From: Bacteroidales bacterium
GTDB lineage: Bacteria > Bacteroidota > Bacteroidia > Bacteroidales > Bacteroidaceae
Reading direction: 5' to 3'
DNA length: 41,672 bases
Assembly (NCBI GenBank): GCA_004557185.1
Contig: SFEP01000012.1
Location: 1-41,672 of the forward strand
The position numbers were made by a program, and so were the translations under genes. Positions 15,608-24,445 of this stretch are shown piece after piece. The notes beneath the pieces are model-generated. The model was not told where the DNA came from. It saw only the letters and a list, made by a program, of their open reading frames with translations, and ran no database searches. Position 1 is the first letter of the stretch. Every line of letters starts with the position of its first letter.

Positions 15608-15638
15608 AAAGAATGTACGGGTGGCGTGAAAGCGCGGC

Positions 15639-17234
15639 TCAGAACTTGTAGCCCACGGTGAGCATGGCGTGGTGGCGCTTGAGGTCGATGCGCTGGCCTT
15701 GCAAACGGTTGCGTTCGGAGGGTCCCTCGGGGATGTGGAACGCATACACGTCGGCCTCCTGCGTCTGTATTTGATAGGCCACGTCGGCATAGAAGTGCTT
15801 GCCTTTGTAGCCCAAGCCGAGGGTGGCGCGGTGCGTGTTGCCGAGGTTCACGTAGTCGGTGTTGGTGCTGTAGTAGTAGGAGGGGCTGTTGGTGAAGAGG
15901 TTGAGGTAGGCATCCTTCTCGAAGGGTGCGCTCACAAAGTTGTAGCCAGCGCGGGCATACACCCCTTTGGCCAATCTGGCTTCGGCACCGATACGGAAGG
16001 TGCTCACGGGCTTCATGTAGCGGTCAATCTCCTCGCAGAGGGCGCGGTCCTTGTGCGAGCTGACGCTGTAGTCGTCCCAGTCGTAGGCATTGGGGTAGCG
16101 CACCTGTGCTCCGCTGTAGCGGCTCACCTCATATTCGGCATCGACGGCCAGCCAGTTGCCCACGGTGGTGGCCGCGCTGATGTTCAGTTTCCAGGGTGTG
16201 TAGATGCGGTAGTCGAAGTCGCCTGTGCGGGCTTCGGCGTAGGTGGCGTCATACGTCTGACCCTTGTTGTCGGTATAGGCATAGGGCGACTGCATTTGCA
16301 GGTAGGACGACTGCGTGAGGTCGTAGAAGGTGGGCGTGGAGAAGGAGAAGCCGATGCGGAAGGGGGAGTCCTCAATGGGACGGAAGATAATGCCGAACTT
16401 CACGTCGACGCCTGCCCCCGTGATGGCCTCTTCGTTATACATCTGATAGGGCATAGCACTCACTTCATCGCCCAGCCGGAGCGTTTCCTGATAGCCCGTG
16501 AGGCTGTGTATGTCCACGTTGTAGACGCCCACGGTAATGCCGCCGTAGACGCGGTCGTTGATGTTGAGCGAGAGGTTGAAGTCGTACTGCTGGATGCCGC
16601 CCCAGCGTGCGCGGCGGTATTTGTAGGAGTCGGCATAACTCGGCTCGTAGCCTGTCAGTTTGCCCTGTTCGTCGTAGATGGGCGCCAACATCTGCGTGTC
16701 GTAGCCCACACAGGTGAGCGGCGTGGTGTATTCGCGGTCGTTGTCGTTACTGAGGTCGAGCCAGCGGTCATAATAACTGAGGTCGAGCATTTGCCACGAC
16801 TGCGACATGCCCTCGTTGAGCCTGGTGTGGCCCAGCCCGATGACCTCCTTGAGGTTGCGGCGCTTCTGGTAGTTGAAGCCGAGGTTGACGAATTTCACTG
16901 CAGAGCCGTTGAGCTTGGCTGCGTAGACGAAGCCCGCCTGGTCGAACGAGGCACGCGCCTTGTTGACGTCGGCCAGTTTGTAGGCCTCCGACTGTCCAAG
17001 CACAGAGGCCGTCATGGCCACGTCGCTGCGGCGGTAAAGGCCGATGGCGGCTGGGTTGTTCGACATGGCGCTCATGTCGGCACCCAAGGCACTCATGGCG
17101 CCGCCCATACCCACGAAGCGTGCGGTGCCCGTGAGGTCGGAGCCCGAGAAGGTCTCTGCTTTATAGATGTCCTGCGCCTGCATCGTGCCGCAAAGGGCTA
17201 AGGCCGACAGGAGGAGAGTGTGTTTCAGTTTCAT
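15639..17234 (-). CDS. FadL/OmpP1-like outer-membrane beta-barrel protein
   Basis: A 531-residue protein with a signal peptide (MKLKHTLLLSALALCGTMQAQ). The mature N-terminus is typical of Bacteroidota FadL-like proteins: ETFSGSDLTGTARFVGMGGA, then ALGADMSAMSNNPAAIGLYR. In FadL this region forms the N-terminal hatch. The remainder alternates polar and aromatic beta-strands and ends TVGYKF, a terminal-Phe barrel signature. FadL itself takes up long-chain fatty acids; Bacteroidota homologues are often labelled 'hemin receptor' or 'outer membrane protein transport protein', mostly without proof. The substrate is therefore unknown, though a channel for hydrophobic compounds is reasonable. It lies 58 nt downstream of the aromatic-rich secreted protein gene on the same strand and probably shares its promoter. 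Confidence 0.88.
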   Translation of the reverse strand: MKLKHTLLLSALALCGTMQAQDIYKAETFSGSDLTGTARFVGMGGAMSALGADMSAMSNNPAAIGLYRRSDVAMTASVLGQSEAYKLADVNKARASFDQAGFVYAAKLNGSAVKFVNLGFNYQKRRNLKEVIGLGHTRLNEGMSQSWQMLDLSYYDRWLDLSNDNDREYTTPLTCVGYDTQMLAPIYDEQGKLTGYEPSYADSYKYRRARWGGIQQYDFNLSLNINDRVYGGITVGVYNVDIHSLTGYQETLRLGDEVSAMPYQMYNEEAITGAGVDVKFGIIFRPIEDSPFRIGFSFSTPTFYDLTQSSYLQMQSPYAYTDNKGQTYDATYAEARTGDFDYRIYTPWKLNISAATTVGNWLAVDAEYEVSRYSGAQVRYPNAYDWDDYSVSSHKDRALCEEIDRYMKPVSTFRIGAEARLAKGVYARAGYNFVSAPFEKDAYLNLFTNSPSYYYSTNTDYVNLGNTHRATLGLGYKGKHFYADVAYQIQTQEADVYAFHIPEGPSERNRLQGQRIDLKRHHAMLTVGYKF

Positions 17235-17292
17235 AAGGGAAAGGTTTTCGCAGATGGTACGGTAGGTATAACGCTATCCTATAGACAAGTGT

Positions 17293-18324
17293 TTAGCGGC
17301 GCCCGCCAAAGCTGCGTCCGCCACCACCGCCACCGCTGCGTGAGGGCGAACCCATGCTGCGCGAGGGGGAGCCGAACGAACGCGAGGGGGAGGAGTAGGA
17401 ATGCGATGACGACGAGCTGGAGCGCGAGGGCTGATTGTGGATGTTGCCGTCCTGACGCTGCGTGGTGCTGCCTTGGCTACGCGAGGGCGAACCGAAGAAG
17501 CGTGCGATGCGCGAGCCCGCTTTCTGCTGCTGCATGCCCGAACCGCTCACGCCGCCCTGGCCGAAGGAGCGCGAGGGCGTCTGGCCGAAGGAACGCGAGG
17601 GACGTGTGCCCGAGGCGATGCCGCGCCCGCCAGTGCTACCGCTGAAGGAGCGCGAGCCACGCGGACCACTATACGACACGTAGCCGCCCACAGGACCGCG
17701 GTGTGCGCCCGAGGGATACCAGTGCACGTAGTGGTGGTGATGGTGGTGCGGGTACCAAGCGTAGTGAGGGGCCCACCAAGGGTCGTACCAGCCGCCCCAG
17801 CCCCATGCGCTGTAGTAGGGACGCCAGCCCCACCAGCTGCCCCAGCCCCACCAGCCGCTCAGGCCGAAGGAGAAGCCGTAGCCATAATACCAGGGATCGT
17901 AGGCATAATCATAGAGGTCGAGATACCACGGACTGCTGACGTAGATGCCGGGACGAGGCGACCAGAAGCGCACAATGCGCGAGGTGCACGAGCCGTCGGC
18001 GTAACCGTCGGCATAGCCTTGGTCGTAAGTCAGCACATCCTGCGCTGCGGTGTCGGCCTCCTGCTGCTGGGCGCGGTAGCGGCTGCCGCGTCGGTTGTAG
18101 GCATCCACGTCCCACGAGCCGTTGCCGCGGCCGTCGGCCCAGTGGCTCTCGGTAAAGGCACCGTCGTGCGAGGACGGCGTAAAGGTGCTTTGCGAACTGC
18201 GCGCGGTGGTGGGTTGCTGCGCCGCGCTTTTCTTGGACGACGGCACGAAGTAAACGTCGTCATCCTGTGCATAGGTAGCCAGACTGAGGAGTCCCGCGAC
18301 CAAGAGTAATAGCGACTTTTTCAT
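17293..18324 (-). CDS. Secreted Trp/Tyr/His-rich protein with Ser-Arg-Gly repeat tail
   Basis: I do not recognise a named family. The 343-residue product starts at the ATG at 18322-18324, which opens a signal peptide (MKKSLLLLVAGLLSLATYAQ). A polar, Ser/Gln-rich section follows. From about residue 130 to 200 comes a stretch dominated by Trp, Tyr and Gly, including SGWWGWGSWWGWRPYYS, ending in a natural run of six His near 191. The last third is Ser/Arg/Gly-rich, with repeated PSRSFG and SPSRSxGSPSR phrases and a GGGGGG run. Such composition suggests an extended, possibly metal-binding or matrix-like extracellular protein with a cationic tail. It lacks a T9SS domain and a lipobox, so a periplasmic or surface location is open. 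A promoter is at 18403-18433. Confidence 0.75.
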   Translation of the reverse strand: MKKSLLLLVAGLLSLATYAQDDDVYFVPSSKKSAAQQPTTARSSQSTFTPSSHDGAFTESHWADGRGNGSWDVDAYNRRGSRYRAQQQEADTAAQDVLTYDQGYADGYADGSCTSRIVRFWSPRPGIYVSSPWYLDLYDYAYDPWYYGYGFSFGLSGWWGWGSWWGWRPYYSAWGWGGWYDPWWAPHYAWYPHHHHHHYVHWYPSGAHRGPVGGYVSYSGPRGSRSFSGSTGGRGIASGTRPSRSFGQTPSRSFGQGGVSGSGMQQQKAGSRIARFFGSPSRSQGSTTQRQDGNIHNQPSRSSSSSSHSYSSPSRSFGSPSRSMGSPSRSGGGGGGRSFGGRR

Positions 18325-18402
18325 AATAGGCAAAGTTAAAGTGAAGGAAGGTGCGCGGCTGATGAGGCTTCGCTGCATGAGCCGATGGCCCTTCCGTTGC
18401 TT

Positions 18403-18433
18403 GCAAAGGTAGTGCATTTTGCCCATGCTCAAG
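18403..18433 (-). promoter_or_regulatory. Promoter of the aromatic-rich secreted protein
   Basis: On the minus strand, CTTG (18433-18430), 18 nt, then TACCTTTGC (18411-18403). The -7 box is perfect; the -33 box has one mismatch and slightly short spacing. The start would be near 18396, about 70 nt before the ATG. Confidence 0.6.
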
Positions 18434-18586
18434 ACCTACCTATGCAAAAAGCAGGGTTGAGCGGCGTAGGTTTTAGATTATTTAGGACTTCAACACTTCT
18501 ATGCGGAGCATGAAGGAAAGCATGCACCGCACGCGTCTTGCGTCACGTGGGCGCACCGAAGGAACATCCCCCTCAGCCTACGCACG

Positions 18587-18606
18587 TATAATATAAAAGG
18601 AGTGCG
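18587..18606 (-). other. 3'-end motif CACTCCTTT plus AT run, downstream of metH
   Basis: Seven bases after the metH stop the minus strand reads CGCACTCCTTTTATATTATA. It shares 11 bases (CGCACTCCTTT) with the sequence after lnb (6281-6304) and 9 with that after the DUF5063 gene (39345-39360). Confidence 0.45.
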
Positions 18607-18613
18607 GGCGGGG

Positions 18614-21600
18614 TCAGACGGCGAAGTAGCTGGCGCGCGGATGAGCCAGATAGAGGCCGCACACGCTGCTCTGCGGATACATGGCGCCGTTCTCGGTGAG
18701 GCGTATGCCCACCTCGTCGAGGCGGAGCAGGCGGGCTACGTCGAAGATGCGGCGCTGCTCGGGTAGCGAGGGGTAGCCCACGGCGGGACGTATGCCGCGG
18801 AAAGCCGCGCGGTAGAGGTCGGGCAGCGGCAGGTCCTCGTCGGGCGCATAGCCCCACAGGTGGCGGCGCACCTCGCGGTGCAACCATTCGGAGGTGGCCT
18901 CAGCCAGGCGGTCGGTCACGCTTTGCAGGAGCAGTGCGTGGTAGTCGTCGTCCGCCTGCTTGGCCGCTTCGATGGCGTGGCGTAGGCTTTCGCCCACCGT
19001 CACGGCAAAGGCGCCGAGGTAGTCGGTGTGGGGCGCAGGAGCCACGAAGTCGCAGAGCGAGAGGCAGGGCGCACCCGGCGAGGCGGGCCGTTGCTGGCGC
19101 GGCGTGGGCAGCACCACGTCGCCCGAGGGCGTGTGGTAAATCACGCTGTCGTCCGTGCCGTTGGCCGGATAGAAGGCCACTTGGGCACGCATGGTGTGCT
19201 GCGGTTGCAAGGTGTCGAGCAACTGTTCCGCCTCCGCCTGCATTTGCTGCGCCTCGGGCGTGCCGCGGCGCACCCTCCACAGGTTGAAGAAGTATGTCCA
19301 GTTGATGAACGGCCGTACCGCCTGCAGGGGGATGGCATCCAGCGTGCGGCAGCCCGTAAAGGAGGGCGCGGGCAGTGTTTCCTGCTCCCAGTCAATGCGG
19401 AGCCGCTGCGCTAAGGGCGAGGGAGCGTCAGGCTCCGTCTGCTGCGCCTTGCGTTGCTGTGCCGCTGCGTGCTCCGCCACGAGTTCGGCTTGCCGGCGGC
19501 GGTTTTCGGCTATCACGGCCTCACGCTGCGGCCCCAGCAGTTGCATGGCCAGCACAGCATTTTGCGAAGCGTCCTTCACGTGGAACACCGCACCGTCGTA
19601 GAGCGGCGCAATCTTCAGCGCCGTGTGCAGGGCCGACGTGGTGGCGCCGCCAATGAAGAGCGGCGTGCTGATGCCCGCCTCGCGCAGGGCGGTGGCTGTG
19701 TGGCACATTTCGTCGAGCGAGGGTGTGATGAGCCCGCTCAGTGCTATGAAGTCTGCCTTGTGTTCGCGGGCGGCGGCCACAATGGCCTCGGGCGGCGTCA
19801 TCACGCCAAGGTCCACCACGTCGAAGTGGTTGCAGCCCAGCACCACGGCCACAATGTTCTTGCCGATGTCGTGCACGTCGCCCTTGACGGTGGCCACGAT
19901 GTAGACACCCAGACTCTTTGCCCCCTGCTGTTTTTGCTGTTCCAGATAAGGCTGCAGGAAGGCCACGGCTTTCTTCATGATGCGGGCGCTCTTCACCACT
20001 TGCGGCAGGAACATTTTGCCTGCGCCGAAGAGGTCGCCCACCGTTTGCATGCCCTGCATAAGCGGTCCCTCGATGATGTCGCCGGGGGCAGGGTAGGCGG
20101 CCAGGGCTTCGGTGAGGTCGGCTTCGAGCCAGGTGTCGCAGCCCGTGCGCAGCGCCGTGGCCAAGCGTTCGGGCAGCGGTGTGGCCTGTCGTGCCTCCTC
20201 CGTAGCCTCGGCCGTGGTGGTGGCTGGCGCATTGGTTTCATGCTGCGCCATGGCAATCAGGCGTTCGGCCGCATCGTCGCGGCGGCAGAGAATGACGTCC
20301 TCAATGGCTTCGAGCAGCGTGGGGGCAATGTCCTCATACATCACTTTAGTGCCAGGGTTCACAATGCCCATGTCCATGCCGTGACGCATGGCGTGGTAGA
20401 GGAACACCGCATGCATGGCTTCGCGCAGATAATTGTGGCCGCGGAAAGCGAAGGAGAGGTTGCTCACGCCGCCACTGATGTGTGTGCCCGGCAGATTGTC
20501 CTTGATCCATGCCGCTGCCTGAATGAAGTCGAGGGCGTAGCGGTCGTGTTCGCGCATGCCGGTGGCCACGGTCAGAATGTTGGGGTCGAAAATGATGTCG
20601 CAGGGCTTCACGCCGGCCTCCTCGGTGAGTAGGCGATAGGCGCGGCTGCAGATTTCGATGCGGCGCTCATAGGTGGTGGCCTGGCCTTGTTCGTCGAAGG
20701 CCATCACCACCATGGCGGCGCCGTAGTGGCGTATGGTGCGGGCATGTTGCAGGAAAAGCGCTTCACCCTCCTTGAGTGAAATGGAGTTGACGATGGCACG
20801 GCCTTGCACGCACTTCAGCGCGGCCTCGATGACGGCGAAGCGCGACGAGTCAATCATCCACGGAATGCGCGCCACGTCGGGGTCGGAGCCCATGAGGTTC
20901 AGGAAATGCTGCATCTCGCTCTCCGTGTCGAGCAGGCCGTCGTCCATGTTGATGTCGAGCATCATGGCGCCGTCGTCCACCTGTTTGCGGGCTATGGCGA
21001 GGGCTTCGTCATACTGCTTCTCCTTGATGAGTCGCAGAAATTTGCGGCTGCCCGCCACGTTGCAGCGTTCGCCCACGTTGATAAAGGTGCCGGGCAGGGG
21101 CGTGAACGGTTCCAGTCCGGCCAGCCAGCCGCCCATGGCAGCCTTGTCGCCGTTCGTGTGCTGCGGCAGGGGTGCAGTTTCGGCGGCCAAGGGGTGCTGC
21201 TCGGCGGCCAGTCCGCGCTGCAGCAGCATGTGGTGCAGCGCGCTGATGTGCTGGGGTGTGGAACCGCAGCAGCCGCCGATGATGTCCACCGAGCCGTCGC
21301 TCACAAATTCGCCCACGGCCTCGGCCATGCTTTCGGGCGTTTCGGTGTAATGCCCCTCCTCGTCGGGCAGACCGGCGTTGGGGTGGGCGCTCACATAGTG
21401 CGGAGTGAGGGATGACAGACGGCGAACGTAAGGCCGCAGGTCGCGGGCGCCGAACGAGCAGTTGAGGCCCAGCGACACGATGTTCTCGTCGTGGCTCACC
21501 GAGGCTACGAAGGCCTCGAGCGTCTGTCCCGACAGTGTGCGCCCCGAGGCGTCGGCTATCGTGGCGCTCAGCATCACGGGCGTGCAGTGCCCCACGGCGT

Positions 21601-22201
21601 CGGCCGTTTCGCGGGCAGCAGCCAGCGCGGCCTTAGCATTGAGCGTGTCGAAAATAGTTTCGACCAGAAAGAAGTCCACCCCCTCCTCAGCCAAGGCCGT
21701 CATCTGTTCGCGGTAAGCCTCCTTAAGTTCGTCGAAGGTGATGGCGCGGAAGGCGGGGTCGTCCACCTTGGGCGACATCGAGAGCGTCTTGTTGGTAGGC
21801 CCAACGGAGCCGGCCACGTAGCGGGGCTTGTGGGGTGTGCGTGCCGTCATGCGGCGTGCCTCGCTCAGGGCGATGCGTGCAGCCTCGGTGTTGATGCGCG
21901 CCACGTAGTCCTCGGTGTGGTAGTCGGCCTGCGAAATGCGCTGGGCGTTGAAGGTGTTGGTTGTGATGATGTCGGCCCCAGCTTCCAGATACAGCCTGTG
22001 TATGCTGGCCAACACATCGGGCCTTGTGAGGGCAATGAGGTCGTTATTGCCCGCTAACTTCACGGGCCATTGTGCAAACGTTTCGCCGCGGAAATCGTCC
22101 TCGCTGAGACTGTAGGTCTGTATCATCGAACCCATTGCGCCATCGAGCAGCAGGATGCGGCGCTGCAGCGGACGCGGTTGACTGGTGGGTGCCATAAGCA
22201 T
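18614..22201 (-). CDS. metH: Cobalamin-dependent methionine synthase MetH
   Basis: The enzyme transfers a methyl group from 5-methyl-tetrahydrofolate to homocysteine through enzyme-bound cobalamin. All four modules are present in 1,195 residues. The homocysteine domain (1 to about 330) has LLLDGAMGSMIQ and the zinc ligands in GLNCSFG and IIGGCCGSTPQHI. The folate domain follows, with FINVGERCNVAGSRKF and ARKQVDDGAMMLDINMDDG. The cobalamin domain carries DVHDIGKNIV near 774, whose His is the lower axial ligand. The AdoMet activation domain (about 910 to the end) includes TVGESLRHAIEAA and RGIRPAVGYPSLPEQ, so reductive reactivation is intact. The start is ATG at 22199-22201, with a second ATG two codons in. 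It lies 81 nt behind metF on the same strand: a one-carbon operon. I see no cobalamin riboswitch in the short gap. Confidence 0.98.
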   Translation of the reverse strand: MLMAPTSQPRPLQRRILLLDGAMGSMIQTYSLSEDDFRGETFAQWPVKLAGNNDLIALTRPDVLASIHRLYLEAGADIITTNTFNAQRISQADYHTEDYVARINTEAARIALSEARRMTARTPHKPRYVAGSVGPTNKTLSMSPKVDDPAFRAITFDELKEAYREQMTALAEEGVDFFLVETIFDTLNAKAALAAARETADAVGHCTPVMLSATIADASGRTLSGQTLEAFVASVSHDENIVSLGLNCSFGARDLRPYVRRLSSLTPHYVSAHPNAGLPDEEGHYTETPESMAEAVGEFVSDGSVDIIGGCCGSTPQHISALHHMLLQRGLAAEQHPLAAETAPLPQHTNGDKAAMGGWLAGLEPFTPLPGTFINVGERCNVAGSRKFLRLIKEKQYDEALAIARKQVDDGAMMLDINMDDGLLDTESEMQHFLNLMGSDPDVARIPWMIDSSRFAVIEAALKCVQGRAIVNSISLKEGEALFLQHARTIRHYGAAMVVMAFDEQGQATTYERRIEICSRAYRLLTEEAGVKPCDIIFDPNILTVATGMREHDRYALDFIQAAAWIKDNLPGTHISGGVSNLSFAFRGHNYLREAMHAVFLYHAMRHGMDMGIVNPGTKVMYEDIAPTLLEAIEDVILCRRDDAAERLIAMAQHETNAPATTTAEATEEARQATPLPERLATALRTGCDTWLEADLTEALAAYPAPGDIIEGPLMQGMQTVGDLFGAGKMFLPQVVKSARIMKKAVAFLQPYLEQQKQQGAKSLGVYIVATVKGDVHDIGKNIVAVVLGCNHFDVVDLGVMTPPEAIVAAAREHKADFIALSGLITPSLDEMCHTATALREAGISTPLFIGGATTSALHTALKIAPLYDGAVFHVKDASQNAVLAMQLLGPQREAVIAENRRRQAELVAEHAAAQQRKAQQTEPDAPSPLAQRLRIDWEQETLPAPSFTGCRTLDAIPLQAVRPFINWTYFFNLWRVRRGTPEAQQMQAEAEQLLDTLQPQHTMRAQVAFYPANGTDDSVIYHTPSGDVVLPTPRQQRPASPGAPCLSLCDFVAPAPHTDYLGAFAVTVGESLRHAIEAAKQADDDYHALLLQSVTDRLAEATSEWLHREVRRHLWGYAPDEDLPLPDLYRAAFRGIRPAVGYPSLPEQRRIFDVARLLRLDEVGIRLTENGAMYPQSSVCGLYLAHPRASYFAV

Positions 22202-22282
22202 GCTGAAGGGTGAAGTTAAGGTAGAGCGGGCGGCGTGGCATGGCCGTCCGTTTCGTTTACAGGAAATTGAGGGGTGTGTGCT

Positions 22283-23224
22283 TTACAGGCCGCGCATGAT
22301 GCGCTCCACGCTCTGTGCAGCATTCATGGAGTAGAAGTGGATGCAGGGCACGCCGGCGTCGCGCAGTTCGCGAGCCTGCTGTGTGGCCCACTCCACGCCC
22401 AGCGCCTTCACGTCGTCGTTGTTGTGGCAGTGCTCAAACTCCTTCACCAGTTCGGCGGGGAAGTCTATGTGAAACGTCTTGGGCAGCAAACTCTTGTGGC
22501 CGAGCGTGGTGAGCGGCTTTAGCCCGGGAATGACGGGCACCTGGATGCCCATTTGCCGCAGGCGGTCCACAAAGGCAAAGTATTTCTTGTTGTCGAAAAA
22601 CATCTGCGTCACCACATACTGCGCGCCCTCGCCAATCTTCTGCACCAAGTGCTGCATGTCCGTGTCCAGGTTCATGGCCTCCTCGTGCTTCTCGGGATAG
22701 CCCGCCACGCCGTAGGTAAAGGGTGTGGTCGGCGCGTCGCACGCTGTGCCGTCAATCAGTCGACCTTCGTTGAAGCGGTTCACCTGTCGGCACAGGTCGA
22801 TGGCATGCTCGTGGCCGCTGGGGTGGGGCGTGTACCTGTTTTCACCCCGTGCACGGTCGCCGCGCAGCACCAGCAGTTCGTGTATTCCGAGAAAGGAGAG
22901 GTCGAAGAGTTCCTCCTCAATTTCGGCCGCACTGAAGCCGCTGCAGATGACGTGCGGAATGGTGGTCACGCCGTAGCGCCCCTTGATGGCGGCGGCAATG
23001 GCCACCGTGCCGGGACGGGTGCGCATGCTGAGTTTCTCGAAAGTGCCGTTGCTCAGCTCGTGGTAGATGGTTTCAGAGCGGTGGGTGGTGATATTGATGC
23101 AACGGGGGTTGAAGGGCATGAGGCGGTCGATGGTGCGGTACACGCTCTCTATGCTCTTGCCGCGCATGGGGGGCAGCACCTCAAACGAGAAAGCCGTCCC
23201 CTCGATGCCTTGGTTTGTAGTCAT
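22283..23224 (-). CDS. metF: 5,10-methylenetetrahydrofolate reductase MetF
   Basis: A FAD-dependent reductase that makes the 5-methyl-tetrahydrofolate used by MetH. At 313 residues it is normal length. Recognisable parts are FSFEVLPPMRGKS near residue 12 (start of the TIM barrel), ITTHRSE, HVICSGFSAAEIEEELFDL, ELLVLRGDRAR, and YVVTQMFFDNKKYFAFVDRL near 207, the family's folate/FAD signature. The C-terminal GVEWATQQARELRDAGVPCI is also typical. The ATG at 23224 gives the usual short N-terminus. It sits between the GH73-LysM gene (39 nt upstream) and metH (81 nt downstream), all on one strand. The reason for co-transcription with a cell-wall hydrolase is unclear. Confidence 0.97.
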   Translation of the reverse strand: MTTNQGIEGTAFSFEVLPPMRGKSIESVYRTIDRLMPFNPRCINITTHRSETIYHELSNGTFEKLSMRTRPGTVAIAAAIKGRYGVTTIPHVICSGFSAAEIEEELFDLSFLGIHELLVLRGDRARGENRYTPHPSGHEHAIDLCRQVNRFNEGRLIDGTACDAPTTPFTYGVAGYPEKHEEAMNLDTDMQHLVQKIGEGAQYVVTQMFFDNKKYFAFVDRLRQMGIQVPVIPGLKPLTTLGHKSLLPKTFHIDFPAELVKEFEHCHNNDDVKALGVEWATQQARELRDAGVPCIHFYSMNAAQSVERIMRGL

Positions 23225-23263
23225 AGTCAGTCAGTTTAGGTGGTCGACATGCGCTCTTGGTAG

Positions 23264-24190
23264 TTAGCGAATGCGTATTTGGTCGCCCTCGCGGAAGCGA
23301 TAGTCGGGCGAAATGGGGTTCATCTTGCACAAGCTGGCCAGTTTGATGCCATACTTCTGGCTTATCTGGTAGAGCGTTTCGCCGGCTTGCATGGTGTGCA
23401 CGCGAGTGCCGAGTGCCTTGTCGGCCTTTTTCTTTTTGGAGCCGAGATAAACGATGTCGCCAGCGTGCAGCTCCATGTACTTGTCGGCGTCGTTGTAGCG
23501 GCGCAGTTTGCGCTGACGCTTGTGGGTGAGTTTGGCCAACTTCTTATAGGTATCGCCCTCCTGCGCTACGATGTAGTACTGCCCGTTCTGTTTCCTGATG
23601 GGGTGCGACCCTGTCAGTTGCTTCAACACCTGCATGCTCTCCTGCGCATGGCGCGAGTGTCGGCTCGTGCGGCTCCTGCCATGCCCTTGGTCGAAGCGTG
23701 TCAGGTCGTACTTCTCAATCACGTTGATGAGCAGGCTGGCATAGCGCGGGTTCGTGGCGTAGCCCGCGCTTTTCAAGCCGTGTGCCCAGCCCTTGTAGTC
23801 GGTTGTCGACAGGCGGAAAAGGCCAGCGTAGCGGCGGTTCTCAGTCAGAAATCGGGAGTGGTCCTCGTAACTCTCCCGCACGCTGCTGTACACGCGAAAG
23901 CGTTCGTTGGGCGCGTCGTCGTTCACCAGCATGTAGCGTCCGCGCCAACTGCCGCCACACTTGATGCCAAAGTGGTTGTTGCCTTGGCGTGCCAAGCGGC
24001 TCGTGCCAGCCGAACTCTCCAGCAAACCCTGAGCAAGTGTGATGCTGGCGGGAATGCGGTAGCGGTTCATCTGGTCCACAGCCATCGAGGAGTAGCGGTT
24101 GATGTATTGTTCGTAAAGCGAGTTCTGCGCCACAGCGGGCAGCCACGCGCTGCATAGCAACAGAATGAGCGTAAGGAGGGTTTGTCGCAT
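23264..24190 (-). CDS. Secreted GH73 N-acetylglucosaminidase-like protein with two LysM domains
   Basis: A 308-residue peptidoglycan hydrolase candidate. The signal peptide (MRQTLLTLILLLCSAWLPAVAQ) is followed by a glucosaminidase (FlgJ-like) domain at about 25-165. That domain has ITLAQGLLESSAGTSRLARQ, with the Glu of LLES as the predicted catalytic acid, then NNHFGIKCGGSW and YAGLFRLSTTDYKGWAHGLK plus AGYATNPRYASLLI. Two LysM modules make up the C-terminus: one around QYYIVAQEGDTYKKLAKLT and one around HTMQAGETLYQISQKYGIKL. LysM binds N-acetylglucosamine polymers, so the protein should sit on peptidoglycan in the periplasm. Its -7 box is at 24213-24221. It is the first gene of a run leading into metF and metH. 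Confidence 0.94.
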   Translation of the reverse strand: MRQTLLTLILLLCSAWLPAVAQNSLYEQYINRYSSMAVDQMNRYRIPASITLAQGLLESSAGTSRLARQGNNHFGIKCGGSWRGRYMLVNDDAPNERFRVYSSVRESYEDHSRFLTENRRYAGLFRLSTTDYKGWAHGLKSAGYATNPRYASLLINVIEKYDLTRFDQGHGRSRTSRHSRHAQESMQVLKQLTGSHPIRKQNGQYYIVAQEGDTYKKLAKLTHKRQRKLRRYNDADKYMELHAGDIVYLGSKKKKADKALGTRVHTMQAGETLYQISQKYGIKLASLCKMNPISPDYRFREGDQIRIR

Positions 24191-24212
24191 AATGTAGTGG
24201 TGAAACTAAGCG

Positions 24213-24221
24213 GCAAAGTTA
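24213..24221 (-). promoter_or_regulatory. -7 box upstream of the GH73-LysM gene
   Basis: TAACTTTGC on the minus strand matches TAnnTTTG and lies 23 nt before the ATG. No good TTTG is seen at the right distance. The larger gap 24191-24748 also holds two tandem arrays and one 71-nt element (separate entries). Confidence 0.5.
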
Positions 24222-24344
24222 GAAAAAACCACCTACTTGGCATGTATGTAATGACCGAAACCGCTTTTCTTCAGGTCGTAAATGCTTCAAAAGGGGTGCG
24301 CACAGCGCCCGCAACCCGTTGCACCCGCCCTTTTACCACGGATG

Positions 24345-24408
24345 CCGTGGGAGAAAGTGTCCCCGCCGTGGAAGAAACTTCCCCCGCCGTGGAAGAAAGT
24401 GTCCACGG
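24345..24408. repeat. GC-rich 21-nt tandem array (array C)
   Basis: Three units begin with CCGTGG at 24345, 24366 and 24387, each continuing AGAAAnTnTCC. The spacing is exactly 21 nt. The last unit closes with CCACGG, the reverse complement of the unit start, and CCACGG also occurs just before the array (24336-24341). The outer ends can therefore pair with unit starts. It lies 50 nt from array D. Confidence 0.8.
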
Positions 24409-24445
24409 CTTCCCGTTTTTACGGCTCGCTGTCCCGCAAAAAATA

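Noticed and set aside
15669..17201. 510-codon open frame on the plus strand
   Set aside because: It lies wholly opposite the FadL-like gene. Val/Gly/His-rich shadows like this arise in GC-rich genes and have no domain.
17731..17751. Six-His run as a cloning or vector artefact
   Set aside because: It is embedded in a continuous native frame within a long aromatic-rich region and with chromosomal flanks.
22202..22282. Cobalamin or SAM riboswitch ahead of metH
   Set aside because: The gap to metF is 81 nt, too short for a cobalamin riboswitch, and contains no recognisable B12-box-like sequence.
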